Part shown: one piece after another, positions 1 to 6,781 of the stretch
Layout: every line of letters starts with the position of its first letter
How positions within the stretch are numbered: position 1 is the stretch's first letter
NCBI GenBank assembly: GCA_016126025.1
Contig: JAEFDA010000121.1
Coordinates: 1 to 9,432, forward strand
DNA: 9,432 bases
Source: Nitrososphaerota archaeon
Lineage (GTDB): Archaea; Thermoproteota; Nitrososphaeria; Nitrososphaerales; Nitrosopumilaceae
Direction of reading: 5' to 3'
Translations under genes and position numbers: made by a program
Notes under the pieces: model-generated
Seen by the model: the letters and a program-made list of their open reading frames with translations, nothing else
Database searches by the model: none
Told to the model about the DNA's origin: nothing

Positions 1-91
1 GGTGGGCGGACCCGGGGTGGGCGGTTTCGGCCGGAACGGGCCGGGGCCTCCCAATGCTGCCAAGCTGTGTGTGGGTGATTACGCATAGCCT

Positions 92-403
92 CTAAAGGCC
101 TAGGCTTTCGGCAACGGTACGGTCCACCAGCACTATGGCGTAGCGCTCGGCGTCGTGGTGGTACGTCCAGTATCTGACGTCGCGGGAGTCGCCCTTCTTG
201 CGCAGGCCGTACGAGACGCCGGTCGTGACCCGGTACCCTATCCGCTTGGCCGTCTTCCGGTCCTTCGGCATGAGCACGCGGAAGCCGGTATCCCGGCCGG
301 CAAAGCCTGTGCGCACCATCTCGTCGACGGCCTCGTCGGCGCCGGCCACGTCCTTGAGCTCGAAGACCTTGGAGACGGGGACGTCCCGGGGGTGGGCTGC
401 CAT
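92..403 (-). CDS. Small conserved-looking protein of unknown function (103 aa)
   Basis: I do not recognise this protein. It is 103 residues long, soluble and highly charged, with no signal peptide or membrane segment. It starts MAAHPRDVPVSKVFELKDVA, has a basic middle (PKDRKTAKRIGYRV, about 46-59) and an aromatic, His-rich stretch (VRYWTYHHDAERYAIVLVD, about 76-94), and ends ESLGL. The frame stays open upstream to 559, but I chose the ATG at 401-403. A TATA-like TTTTATA (427-433 on the minus strand) lies about 26 bases before it, as expected for a leaderless archaeal transcript, and the upstream extension is Pro/Gly/Arg-rich and looks like non-coding GC-rich sequence. The gene is divergent from the pyrophosphatase gene. 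Its biased third positions and well-placed promoter support a real gene. The function is open, and the context gives no strong hint. Confidence 0.65.
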   Translation of the reverse strand: MAAHPRDVPVSKVFELKDVAGADEAVDEMVRTGFAGRDTGFRVLMPKDRKTAKRIGYRVTTGVSYGLRKKGDSRDVRYWTYHHDAERYAIVLVDRTVAESLGL

Positions 404-426
404 GGTGTGGCGGTGCGGTACACTCC

Positions 427-433
427 TATAAAA
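427..433 (-). promoter_or_regulatory. TATA box for the 92-403 gene
   Basis: The minus strand reads TTTTATA here. Its centre is about 26 bases upstream of the ATG at 403, which would put transcription start at or next to the start codon (leaderless). It is the most AT-rich element in a very GC-rich gap. Confidence 0.55.
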
Positions 434-442
434 GGCGGGCAT

Positions 443-470
443 GGCGCCCGGGCTGACTACGCCCGGCGCC
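443..470. promoter_or_regulatory. Inverted repeat beside the divergent promoter, possible operator
   Basis: Arms GGCGCCcGGGC (443-453) and GCCCGGCGCC (461-470) pair over 10 base pairs with one bulged C (449) and a 7-base spacer (tgactac). It lies about 10 bases upstream of the minus-strand TATA box (427-433), outside both predicted leaderless transcripts. A DNA-level role such as regulator binding is therefore more likely than an RNA hairpin. In sequence this GC-rich, chance formation cannot be excluded. Confidence 0.3.
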
Positions 471-560
471 GAGACGCAGGTGCCATCGGGCGCGCCAAAC
501 GGAGCCCGGCCACCGCCCCTTTCCGGGCCGCTGCCAGCGCGCCGGATGGCTCCCGCCAAG

Positions 561-568
561 ACATATAC
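561..568 (+). promoter_or_regulatory. TATA box for the pyrophosphatase gene
   Basis: ACATATAC is centred about 27 bases before the ATG at 592, the spacing of an archaeal TATA box driving a leaderless mRNA. There is no ribosome-binding site before the ATG. Confidence 0.55.
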
Positions 569-591
569 GGCCAGGCCGGCCGGGGCCGCAC

Positions 592-1128
592 ATGAGCAAG
601 AACTACTGGCACGACATAGAGACGGGGACCGACATGCCGGAGATCATAAACGTGGTAGTGGAGATACCCAAGGGATCCATGAACAAGTACGAGTACGACA
701 AGCAGCACAACATGATCAAGCTGGACAGGGTGCTCTTCTCGCCGTTCCACTACCCCGGGGACTATGGTATCGTGCCCCAGACACTCTCCGAGGACGGCGA
801 CCCGCTGGACGCGCTGGTGCTGGTGACCAACCCCACATTCCCGGGCATACTCATAGAGGCGCGCCCCATAGGGCTGCTCCAGATGAAGGACGACGGCGCC
901 CTGGACGACAAGGTGGTCTGCGTCTCCATGAACGACCCCCGCTACCTGCACACCACCGACATAACGGCCATAGAGGACCACTACCGCTCCGAGATCGCCC
1001 ACTTCTTCCAGGTGTACAAGGACCTGGAGGGCAAGAAGGTGGAGATAATAGGCTGGAAGCCGGCCCGGGACGCCAAGGAGATAGTGGTGGAGTCCCACAA
1101 GAGGTACCAGCAGACGCTCCGGAGCTGA
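592..1128 (+). CDS. ppa: Inorganic pyrophosphatase, family I (soluble)
   Basis: This cytoplasmic enzyme hydrolyses pyrophosphate to two phosphates with Mg2+, which pulls PPi-releasing biosynthetic reactions forward. At 178 residues it is the usual length for archaeal and bacterial family I enzymes. The signature DGDPLD (68-73) supplies the metal-binding aspartates D68, D70 and D73. Compared from memory with the E. coli enzyme, the other active-site residues are also present: E24, K32, E34 (in EIPKGSMNKYEYD), R46, Y54 and Y58 (YPGDYG), D100, D105, K107, and Y142/K143 (VYKDLEG). Nothing essential is missing. The ATG at 592 gives the family's typical N-terminus (MSKNYWHDIETG) and sits 27 bases after a TATA box. 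The his genes follow 55 bases later but have their own TATA box, so the two may be transcribed separately. Confidence 0.96.
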   Translation: MSKNYWHDIETGTDMPEIINVVVEIPKGSMNKYEYDKQHNMIKLDRVLFSPFHYPGDYGIVPQTLSEDGDPLDALVLVTNPTFPGILIEARPIGLLQMKDDGALDDKVVCVSMNDPRYLHTTDITAIEDHYRSEIAHFFQVYKDLEGKKVEIIGWKPARDAKEIVVESHKRYQQTLRS

Positions 1129-1153
1129 GTCCGGGGGCGGGTGCGCACAGCTG

Positions 1154-1159
1154 TTAAAT
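1154..1159 (+). promoter_or_regulatory. TATA box for the hisBHAF cluster
   Basis: TTAAAT is centred about 27 bases before the hisB ATG (1184), again fitting a leaderless start. It follows the palindrome GTGCGCAC (1141-1148), which falls where a BRE or regulator site could lie. The palindrome is short and may be chance. Confidence 0.5.
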
Positions 1160-1183
1160 TCCGGCTCCCGTCGTACCATTGAC

Positions 1184-1768
1184 ATGAAGAGGACCAGCGA
1201 GGCGGGAAGGACCACCGGCGAGACCGAGATCACCGCGTCGGTGAACCTGGACGGGACCGGAAGGGCCGACGTCTCCACCGGGAACCGGTTCGTCGACCAC
1301 ATGCTGATCTCGCTGGCCCGCCACTCGCTCATAGATGTCACCCTGCGGGCCGAGTCGCTGGACGGCATACTCCACCACCTGGTCGAGGATACGGCCATCA
1401 CCCTGGGGATGGCGCTGCGCGACGCGCTGGGGGAGAGGACCGGGATAGTCCGGTTCGGCCACGCCACCGTTCCGATGGACGACTCGCTGGCCGAGTGCTC
1501 GGTGGACCTGGTGCGGCGCCCCTACCGGGTGGTGTGCCTCTCGCTGGAGAGGTCCGCCGTGGAGGGCGTCCCCCGGGAGGACATTGAGCACTTCTTCGGC
1601 TCGCTGCTGTCCACCATGGAGGCGTGCGTGCACGTGCGGGTCGCCTACGGGAGCAACGACCACCACAGGACCGAGGCGGCGATCAAGGCACTGGCCGTGG
1701 CCCTCCGGGCCGCCCTGTCCCCGGATCCCCGACGGGCCGGCGTTCCCAGTACCAAGGGTACGATGTGA
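1184..1768 (+). CDS. hisB: Imidazoleglycerol-phosphate dehydratase
   Basis: HisB dehydrates imidazole glycerol phosphate to imidazole acetol phosphate, the step after HisHF in histidine synthesis, in a Mn-dependent 24-mer in the cytoplasm. The 194 residues match the monofunctional family. There is no phosphatase domain of the kind fused in E. coli HisB. The metal-binding repeats are HHLVEDTA (64-71) and SNDHHRTEA (157-165), and other family motifs are FVDHMLISLARH (36-47), VPMDD (96-100) and C-terminal PSTKG (188-192). The ATG at 1184 is 27 bases after a TATA-like element, so the mRNA is probably leaderless. The stop TGA (1766-1768) shares its A with the ATG of hisH, which suggests translational coupling. 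Confidence 0.96.
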   Translation: MKRTSEAGRTTGETEITASVNLDGTGRADVSTGNRFVDHMLISLARHSLIDVTLRAESLDGILHHLVEDTAITLGMALRDALGERTGIVRFGHATVPMDDSLAECSVDLVRRPYRVVCLSLERSAVEGVPREDIEHFFGSLLSTMEACVHVRVAYGSNDHHRTEAAIKALAVALRAALSPDPRRAGVPSTKGTM

Positions 1769-2361
1769 TGGTCCGCCTGGCTCTCTTCGACTATGGGGCG
1801 GGCAACATCTTCAGCCTGAGGAACTCCCTCGAGAGGAGGGGGGCCGAGGTGGACGTGGTGACCCGCCTGGAGGGGGAGTACTCCGGACTGCTCCTGCCGG
1901 GGGTGGGCAGCTTCGACACGGCCATGGGCCGGCTCTCCGCCGGGGCGGTCTCCGGCTTTGCGGGGGATGCCATGCCGGTGCTGGGCATATGCCTGGGGAT
2001 GGAGGTGTTCCTGGACGGCAGCGACGAGGGTACGGAGGCCGGCCTGGGAGTGGTGCCCGGCCGGGCCGTCCGGCTCCCCGACACCATGAAGGTGCCCCAC
2101 ATGGGCTGGAACACGCTGCGGATGCGCCGGCCCGGGACCCTGCTGGACGGCCTGGAGGACGGCGCCTGGGTGTACTTTGTGCACTCGTACATGGCGCGGC
2201 CCCGGAACGACTCGGCCGTGACGGCGGTCTCCGACTATGGCATAGAGCTGCCCGCCGTGCTGGAGAGGGGCAACTACATGGGGACGCAGTTCCATCCAGA
2301 AAAGTCCGGGGAGATTGGGGGGCGCATACTGGACAACTTTGTGCGCGAGTGCAAGAGATGA
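1768..2361 (+). CDS. hisH: Imidazole glycerol phosphate synthase, glutamine amidotransferase subunit
   Basis: HisH is the glutaminase half of IGP synthase. It frees ammonia from glutamine and passes it through the HisF barrel. The 197-residue protein is a class I amidotransferase with the triad C75 (GICLGM, 73-78), H176 and E178 (FHPEKSG, 176-182). The oxyanion-side motif PGVGSF (44-49) and the family motif PHMGWN (110-115) are both present. The start ATG (1768-1770) overlaps the hisB stop by one base and gives the typical N-terminus MVRLALFDYGAGNI. The frame is open upstream to 1624, but that part lies inside hisB and does not resemble HisH. The gene ends in ATGA, overlapping hisA by four bases. 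HisF, its obligate partner, is encoded two genes later. Confidence 0.96.
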   Translation: MVRLALFDYGAGNIFSLRNSLERRGAEVDVVTRLEGEYSGLLLPGVGSFDTAMGRLSAGAVSGFAGDAMPVLGICLGMEVFLDGSDEGTEAGLGVVPGRAVRLPDTMKVPHMGWNTLRMRRPGTLLDGLEDGAWVYFVHSYMARPRNDSAVTAVSDYGIELPAVLERGNYMGTQFHPEKSGEIGGRILDNFVRECKR

Positions 2362-3056
2362 AGATCATCCCGGCCATAGACATAATGGAGGGGCAGGTGG
2401 TGCGCCTGTATCGGGGGGACCCGTCCAAAAAGACCGTATACGGGAATGATCCGGCGGGCGTGGCCCGGAGGTGGGAGGAGCAGGGCGCCCACATGCTGCA
2501 CGTAGTGGACTTGGACGCGACGCTCTCCCGGGGAGAGAACCGCCGCACTATACGGGAGATCGCCGGGGCCGTCTCCATACCCGTGCAGGCGGCCGGCGGC
2601 TTCCGCAGCGTGCAGGCGGCCCGCGACATCCTGGATGTGGTGGATCGTGCGGTGATAGGGACGCTGGCGCTGGACGCAGACTCCCTGGAGCGTCTGGCCG
2701 GCGAGTTCGGCCGCCGGCTGGTCGTCGCCGTCGACCACCGCAACGGCCGCGTGGTGACCCACGGCTGGCAGAGGGAGTCGCGGCTGGGACTGGAGCGGGC
2801 CGTGCTGTCGTTCATGGAGTCGGGGGCGACGCAGTTCTTGGTGACCGACGTCTCCCGGGACGGCACGCTGGAGGGCCCGGACATGGAGGGGCTGGGCACG
2901 GTATGCCGCATCCGGGGCGCCGACACCATAGCCAGCGGGGGAGTCTCGGGGGTGTCCGACGTCAGGGCCATATCGTCCCTGGACCCGTACGGCGTGATAC
3001 TGGGAAAGGCGCTATACGAGAACATGATCACCATACCCGAGGCGCTGCAATGCTGA
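2358..3056 (+). CDS. hisA: ProFAR isomerase (phosphoribosylformimino-AICAR-phosphate isomerase)
   Basis: HisA is a (beta/alpha)8 barrel that converts ProFAR to PRFAR, the substrate of HisHF, by an Amadori rearrangement. The 232-residue length is usual. The two catalytic aspartates are D8 (IPAIDIMEG) and D126 (VVAVDHRNG). The phosphate-binding turns of the two half-barrels are seen as QAAGGFRS (77-84) with IGTLAL (100-105), and as TDVSRDGT (163-170) with IASGGVSG (191-198). The ATG at 2358 overlaps the hisH stop (ATGA), so re-initiation is likely. The frame runs open upstream to 1584, but that stretch lies over hisB and hisH and is a shadow. Telling HisA from the related HisF is secure here because both occur in tandem with their own signatures. 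Confidence 0.95.
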   Translation: MKIIPAIDIMEGQVVRLYRGDPSKKTVYGNDPAGVARRWEEQGAHMLHVVDLDATLSRGENRRTIREIAGAVSIPVQAAGGFRSVQAARDILDVVDRAVIGTLALDADSLERLAGEFGRRLVVAVDHRNGRVVTHGWQRESRLGLERAVLSFMESGATQFLVTDVSRDGTLEGPDMEGLGTVCRIRGADTIASGGVSGVSDVRAISSLDPYGVILGKALYENMITIPEALQC

Positions 3057-3850
3057 CCAGGCGCATAATCCCATGCCTGGACGTGCGGGCGGGCCGGGTG
3101 GTGAAGGGTTTGCGGTTCAAGTCCATCCGGGACGCGGGGGATCCGGTGGAGCTGGCGGCCCGGTACGGCGAGGGGGGCGCCGACGAGCTGGTATTCCTGG
3201 ATATTACCGCCTCGGAGGAGCGGCGGCGGACCATCTCCCGGCTGGTCCGCAGCGTGGCCTCGGTGCTGGACATACCCTTTACGGTGGGCGGCGGCGTGGC
3301 CTCGGTGGCCGACGCGCGCAACATACTGCTGAACGGCGCCGACAAGGCCGGGACCAACACCGGGGCGGTGGAGAACCCCTCCCTCATAACGTCCCTGATG
3401 GAGACTTTCGGTAGGCAGTGCGTGGTGGTGGCCATCGACGCCAAGAAGAACCGCACCATGCTGCCGGACAGGACCGTGTTCTCCGACGGGCGTGGGCCCT
3501 TCTGGTACGAGGTGCACACGTATGGTGGCAAGAGGGCGGCCGGCCTGGACGCCGTACAGTGGGCACGGGAGGCCGTCCGGCGGGGCGCCGGCGAGATCCT
3601 CCTCACCAGCATAGACAGCGACGGCACCAAACGGGGATATGACACCATATTGACGGGGGCCGTCGCCGACGCCGTGTCCGTACCGGTCATAGCCTCGGGG
3701 GGGTGCGGGGAGCCCCTGCACATGGCGCGCGTCTTCGAGGAGACGGTGGCGAGCGCGGCGCTGGCCGCCTCCATATTCCACTATGACGAGCGGGCCATCT
3801 GGGGAGTCAAGGAGTTTCTGGACGGCCGGGGCATACCCGTGCGGTTGTGA
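3050..3850 (+). CDS. hisF: Imidazole glycerol phosphate synthase, cyclase subunit
   Basis: HisF is the cyclase barrel of IGP synthase. It uses HisH-derived ammonia to split PRFAR into IGP and AICAR. At 266 residues, slightly longer than many homologues, it has the general acid/base pair D11 (PCLDV) and D130 (VAIDAKK). It also has the motifs TVGGGV (78-83), NTGAVENPSL (103-112), TSIDSDGTKRGYD (186-198) and IASGGCGE (214-221). The usual 'DKVSINT' segment reads DKAGTNT (98-104), a Ser-to-Gly change in a phosphate-binding loop by comparison from memory. R5, E46 and K99 of the ammonia gate are kept. The start ATG lies 7 bases inside hisA. It is the last gene of the cluster in the window, and the next gene is convergent. 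Confidence 0.95.
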   Translation: MLTRRIIPCLDVRAGRVVKGLRFKSIRDAGDPVELAARYGEGGADELVFLDITASEERRRTISRLVRSVASVLDIPFTVGGGVASVADARNILLNGADKAGTNTGAVENPSLITSLMETFGRQCVVVAIDAKKNRTMLPDRTVFSDGRGPFWYEVHTYGGKRAAGLDAVQWAREAVRRGAGEILLTSIDSDGTKRGYDTILTGAVADAVSVPVIASGGCGEPLHMARVFEETVASAALAASIFHYDERAIWGVKEFLDGRGIPVRL

Positions 3851-3887
3851 TACGACACACCGACGCGCCCGGGCCGGCCGCCCCCTC

Positions 3888-5561
3888 TCAGGCCGGGCCC
3901 CGCTCCGCGGCGACAGCCACCCTCTTGGCCGGGCGCCCCCGCACCATCCCACGCACTCCTAGAACGGCCGCAGCGGGCGCCCCCGCATACATCGCTACAT
4001 TGAGCATGATTGTGGCGGTCCCCAGGAGTATAGTCTGCAGTTCGCTGCCGTCGGCCAAATCCATCAGGGAGAGGGAGTAGAGCATCGGCGCTATGATGCC
4101 CCTCACCGCGGCGCGCAGGGCGGGGCTCTCCCTCTCCAGGTCGGCCACCGCCGGGGAGAAGGAGTAGTAGATCTCGTTGAAGGCCGACATGAAGGCCGAC
4201 CCCGACTCGGTTGGGAGCAGCTTGCCGTCCCTGATCTCGCGCAGCATCTGCACCTGCGGGGCAAGCTCGGTGCCGTACGCCGCGGTGGCTATGAGGCATC
4301 CGCCGCCCTCCTCGGGCTGCACGCCCGGATCCCCCGGGGTGTGCTCGGCGGGCTGTTGGGCCTGCTCGGCGGACGCGGGCAGTATCCTGTATACCGTGTC
4401 ATGGGAGTAGCTGGTGATGTACAGGTAGCCGTCGGGCCCCGTCCGGATGTTGGTTACGCACCCCAGCCCCTCGGCCACAACGATCTCCTCCAAGGAGTCG
4501 CCCTCGTCGGCCACCCCGTCCTGGAGGCCCGGGGACGCAAAGACGAACCCGTCCCGCTCCTGGTTCATCTTGAACATGTAGAGTCGCCCGTGGTTGCAGT
4601 CGCCCACGAAGACGGAGCCGTCGTACTCGCCGGCTCCAAAGTCCGCAAACCCTATTCCGGTCGGCGCCACCGGACGATGCCACGTGAATTCGGGATCCCG
4701 GTACTCGTAGCCCTCGTAGCCGGCCATGCGCGCCAGCCCCTCCTCCGTCGCCGGGCCCATGACGGCCTCCCACCCGCTGTTGAAGCCGTCCGGTACCATG
4801 TTGATCTCGTCGGAGTCGTCGTCGCCGTTCTCGGTGTCCCACATGGTGCCGGTTACCGGGTCGAAGGCAAGGCCGAAGCTGTTCCTGACTCCTACCGCGT
4901 AGTACGGCCCGGGCGGATCCACCCGGAGTATGACGCTGGTGTCCAGATAGTCCGTCGTGCCGGGGGGATGGATGCTTTCGGGGCCCTTGTTCTGCAGCGG
5001 CCCGTACTTGCCCGTGTCGCCTATTACGGCATACACCTGACCGTCGGGGCCCGTGGCCATCGCGCCGCCGTTGTGGTACGTGTTGGCCGGAAGCTCCATC
5101 AGTATGGTCGGGTCGACCAGGGACTGCCCGTTCCACGAGTACCGCTCTATCCTGTTGGACAGGGGGTTGCCGTCGGCATCGGGGACCGTATAGTAGATGT
5201 ATACGGCCCCTCCGGACTTGGCTATACCCAAGAGTCCCATCTCCCTGACCGGCGTGGTCTCCACAACCAGGACCGGATCTGCCAAGAGCTGGCCGTCCCT
5301 GACCAGCCTGACGTGGCCGTTCTTCTGCAGCACCAGCAGGTCGCCGTCCCCCACAAACTCCATGCCGGTGAGGCGGCAGCAGAACCCGGCGGCGTACACC
5401 TCCAGCGCCAGCTCCTCGTCGTACAGGACCGGCTCGGCAGCCGCGGGCTGGTGGGCGGCCTGTGCGACCAGCAGCGCCGCTGCCGTCGCCAGAACAATCA
5501 GCAGCATACATGGGATGGATCTGGAACAAATAAGAATACTTTGCCCAATGGTCTGGTGCAT
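3888..5561 (-). CDS. Secreted, membrane-anchored PQQ-type sugar dehydrogenase (GSDH family) with C-terminal AYG/CFI-box-like domain
   Basis: This is a predicted surface oxidoreductase of 557 residues. A hydrophobic signal region lies at about 18-36. A six-bladed beta-propeller of the soluble aldose/glucose-sorbosone dehydrogenase family follows (about 50-395), with LTGMEFVGDGDLLVLQ (64-79), the likely catalytic His H163 in YHNGGA, GPDGQVYAVIGD (171-182), RNSFGLAFDP (226-235) and DEINMVPDGFNSGW (251-264). PQQ use is inferred from the family. After a Pro/Gln/Gly-rich linker (about 400-420) comes the surface domain CLIATAAYGTELAPQV (422-437), then a hydrophobic stretch (about 508-537) and a basic tail, which together suggest a C-terminal membrane anchor. 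The start is uncertain. The ATG at 5561 adds an Arg-containing n-region. The in-frame ATG at 5507 lies about 23 bases after a TATA-like element and would make a leaderless mRNA for a 539-residue protein. The gene is convergent with hisF. Confidence 0.88.
   Translation of the reverse strand: MHQTIGQSILICSRSIPCMLLIVLATAAALLVAQAAHQPAAAEPVLYDEELALEVYAAGFCCRLTGMEFVGDGDLLVLQKNGHVRLVRDGQLLADPVLVVETTPVREMGLLGIAKSGGAVYIYYTVPDADGNPLSNRIERYSWNGQSLVDPTILMELPANTYHNGGAMATGPDGQVYAVIGDTGKYGPLQNKGPESIHPPGTTDYLDTSVILRVDPPGPYYAVGVRNSFGLAFDPVTGTMWDTENGDDDSDEINMVPDGFNSGWEAVMGPATEEGLARMAGYEGYEYRDPEFTWHRPVAPTGIGFADFGAGEYDGSVFVGDCNHGRLYMFKMNQERDGFVFASPGLQDGVADEGDSLEEIVVAEGLGCVTNIRTGPDGYLYITSYSHDTVYRILPASAEQAQQPAEHTPGDPGVQPEEGGGCLIATAAYGTELAPQVQMLREIRDGKLLPTESGSAFMSAFNEIYYSFSPAVADLERESPALRAAVRGIIAPMLYSLSLMDLADGSELQTILLGTATIMLNVAMYAGAPAAAVLGVRGMVRGRPAKRVAVAAERGPA
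5527..5534 (-). promoter_or_regulatory. Candidate TATA box for the sugar dehydrogenase gene
   Basis: The minus strand reads CTTATTTG, centred about 23 bases before the in-frame ATG at 5507. If it is used, translation starts at 5507 and not at 5561. The match to the consensus is moderate. Confidence 0.3.
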
Positions 5562-5743
5562 TAACGGCGCCTAGACCAAATGACGCCTGAGCGCCGCACC
5601 GACCCCCGTTTCTATTCCGACCCACGTTTCCGCTCCAATTTTTACCCCTGTTCTCGCCCCACCGGGCATGCGCCTAACACCCGCGTTGGGAACATATGGC
5701 CTCACCGGCCCGGCGTGGTGAAAGACGACAGGATGTGGGCCGG

Positions 5744-6459
5744 CTATGCCCCGCACTCGGTGTCCGCTTTGGTATGCGCCCTGGCGACCACCAGGATCAG
5801 CGTCGGCTTGCCGGCGCCCTAGACATGCGTGCCTGCCGTCTCGCCCGGAGTACGGCCGTCCGGCCGCCCGAGTGTGGACGGACACGGCTGTGGCAGACAT
5901 GCAGTCCCGCCGGAGCGGCAGGGTCCTTCCTTTTGAACCAGCAGACCACCTTCTTCCGGAGGCGTACCGTATCACTGTTGAGCGACTCCATCTGGCTGTT
6001 GTCGGTGTAGCCGTCCATCCAGACATGGGACTCGTGAACCGAGTCCTTCAAGAGGAAGTTGCGCGGAGCATACTTGTCCCTGTGGGCCTCGGCAAAGTTG
6101 GCCGCGCCGTCCGATATGATCATGGACCGGACCCTGCCGATCACCTGTTTGGCCTGCCGGAACATCGGCCCCACGTCGCCGGTTCCCTTGTGCGCGGCGA
6201 CCATCTTAGGTACGGCGTATTGCCTTGCTGTCCAGCATGGCAAAGAGGTACTTGCGCCTGTCCAGCACTCTGGAATACACCCCGTCGGTGCGCCGATCCT
6301 CCCCAACCAGCGGGACGACCATACCAAGAACCGCTCCATCATGCCGCCGTACTGCGCCGCCAGCCTTTGCGCGGTCGTGTGGCCGGTACTATATCCAGCC
6401 CCGCGAAGAGCCTTGGTCGCCTTGCGGCTGGACAGCCCGGCATACTCCCCAACGGCCAC
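5744..6459 (-). pseudogene. Decayed DDE-type transposase (insertion sequence relic)
   Basis: Pieces of one DDE transposase are spread over three frames. From the 5' side they are: an HTH-like part (VGEYAGLSSRKATKALRGAG, 6459 down to about 6320); a second frame with GEDRRTDGVYSRVLDRRKY and LFAMLD, carrying the first catalytic Asp, which ends at a TAA near 6207; the first frame again with MIISDGAANF (second Asp, codon 6109-6111), APRNFLLKDS and SQMESLNSD (catalytic Glu, codon 5986-5988); and then, after a shift near 5855, RTPGETAGTHV, a TAG (5819-5821) and GAGKPTLILVV, ending at TAG 5744-5746. The order and spacing resemble IS6/IS240-like archaeal transposases. I cannot name the IS family or find terminal inverted repeats. 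At least three frame changes and one internal stop mean it cannot be active. The start at 6459 is a GTG, and the true N-terminus may lie further upstream. Confidence 0.75.
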
Positions 6460-6560
6460 GGTGGCATGCTCCGGGGCGTGGCGACTACGCCTAATGACTA
6501 GGTTCTGCGAAGTGCGACACCTTCGTCTTCCAGATGGGCAAGATGTAGCGGGGGCCGGCG

Positions 6561-6781
6561 CGCAGGCCTAGTCGCTGATGCTCCGATGGCGGACCCGACC
6601 ACTACTGGGTACCGGGTATCCTTGGAACGGCACCCGCGGAGGCGCGGGTCCGCCCTTCTGGGGAGACCGGGTCCGTGCAGGAGGGGTGCCGGTCCGGTTG
6701 CAGCGCGGCCTTGCCTCTCTATGGGGCGCCCGTGAGGGTCCGGCCAGCGGTGGATGCATCGCGGCGGGCCGGCGGTGGCGG
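6561..6781. other. Gene-poor gap with two GC-rich hairpins
   Basis: I see no convincing coding region between the transposase relic and the surface-protein gene. Two short inverted repeats are visible. ACCCGCG/CGCGGGT (6632-6638 with 6643-6649) has a 4-base GAGG loop. GACCGG/CCGGTC (6665-6670 with 6689-6694) has an 18-base loop. No tRNA, SRP RNA or RNase P signature was recognised. The gap may simply be eroded mobile DNA. Confidence 0.35.

Noticed and set aside
404..559. A 52-residue N-terminal extension of the small 92-403 protein
   Set aside because: The extension would span the TATA box and the inverted repeat and is Gly/Pro/Arg-rich. The ATG at 403 has ideal leaderless promoter spacing.
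441..1157. An alternative plus-strand frame over the pyrophosphatase gene
   Set aside because: Its translation is Arg/Gly/His-rich without any motif, and the pyrophosphatase frame carries complete active-site residues.
3867..3900. An imperfect GC-rich inverted repeat between the convergent hisF and dehydrogenase genes, as a terminator
   Set aside because: It has no T-run, overlaps the end of the minus-strand coding region, and archaea rarely rely on hairpin terminators. Such stems are expected by chance at this GC content.
1811..3952. A 713-codon open frame on the minus strand opposite the his cluster
   Set aside because: hisH, hisA and hisF on the plus strand explain the region fully. The antisense translation is Arg/Pro/Ser-rich with no recognisable domain, as expected from high GC.
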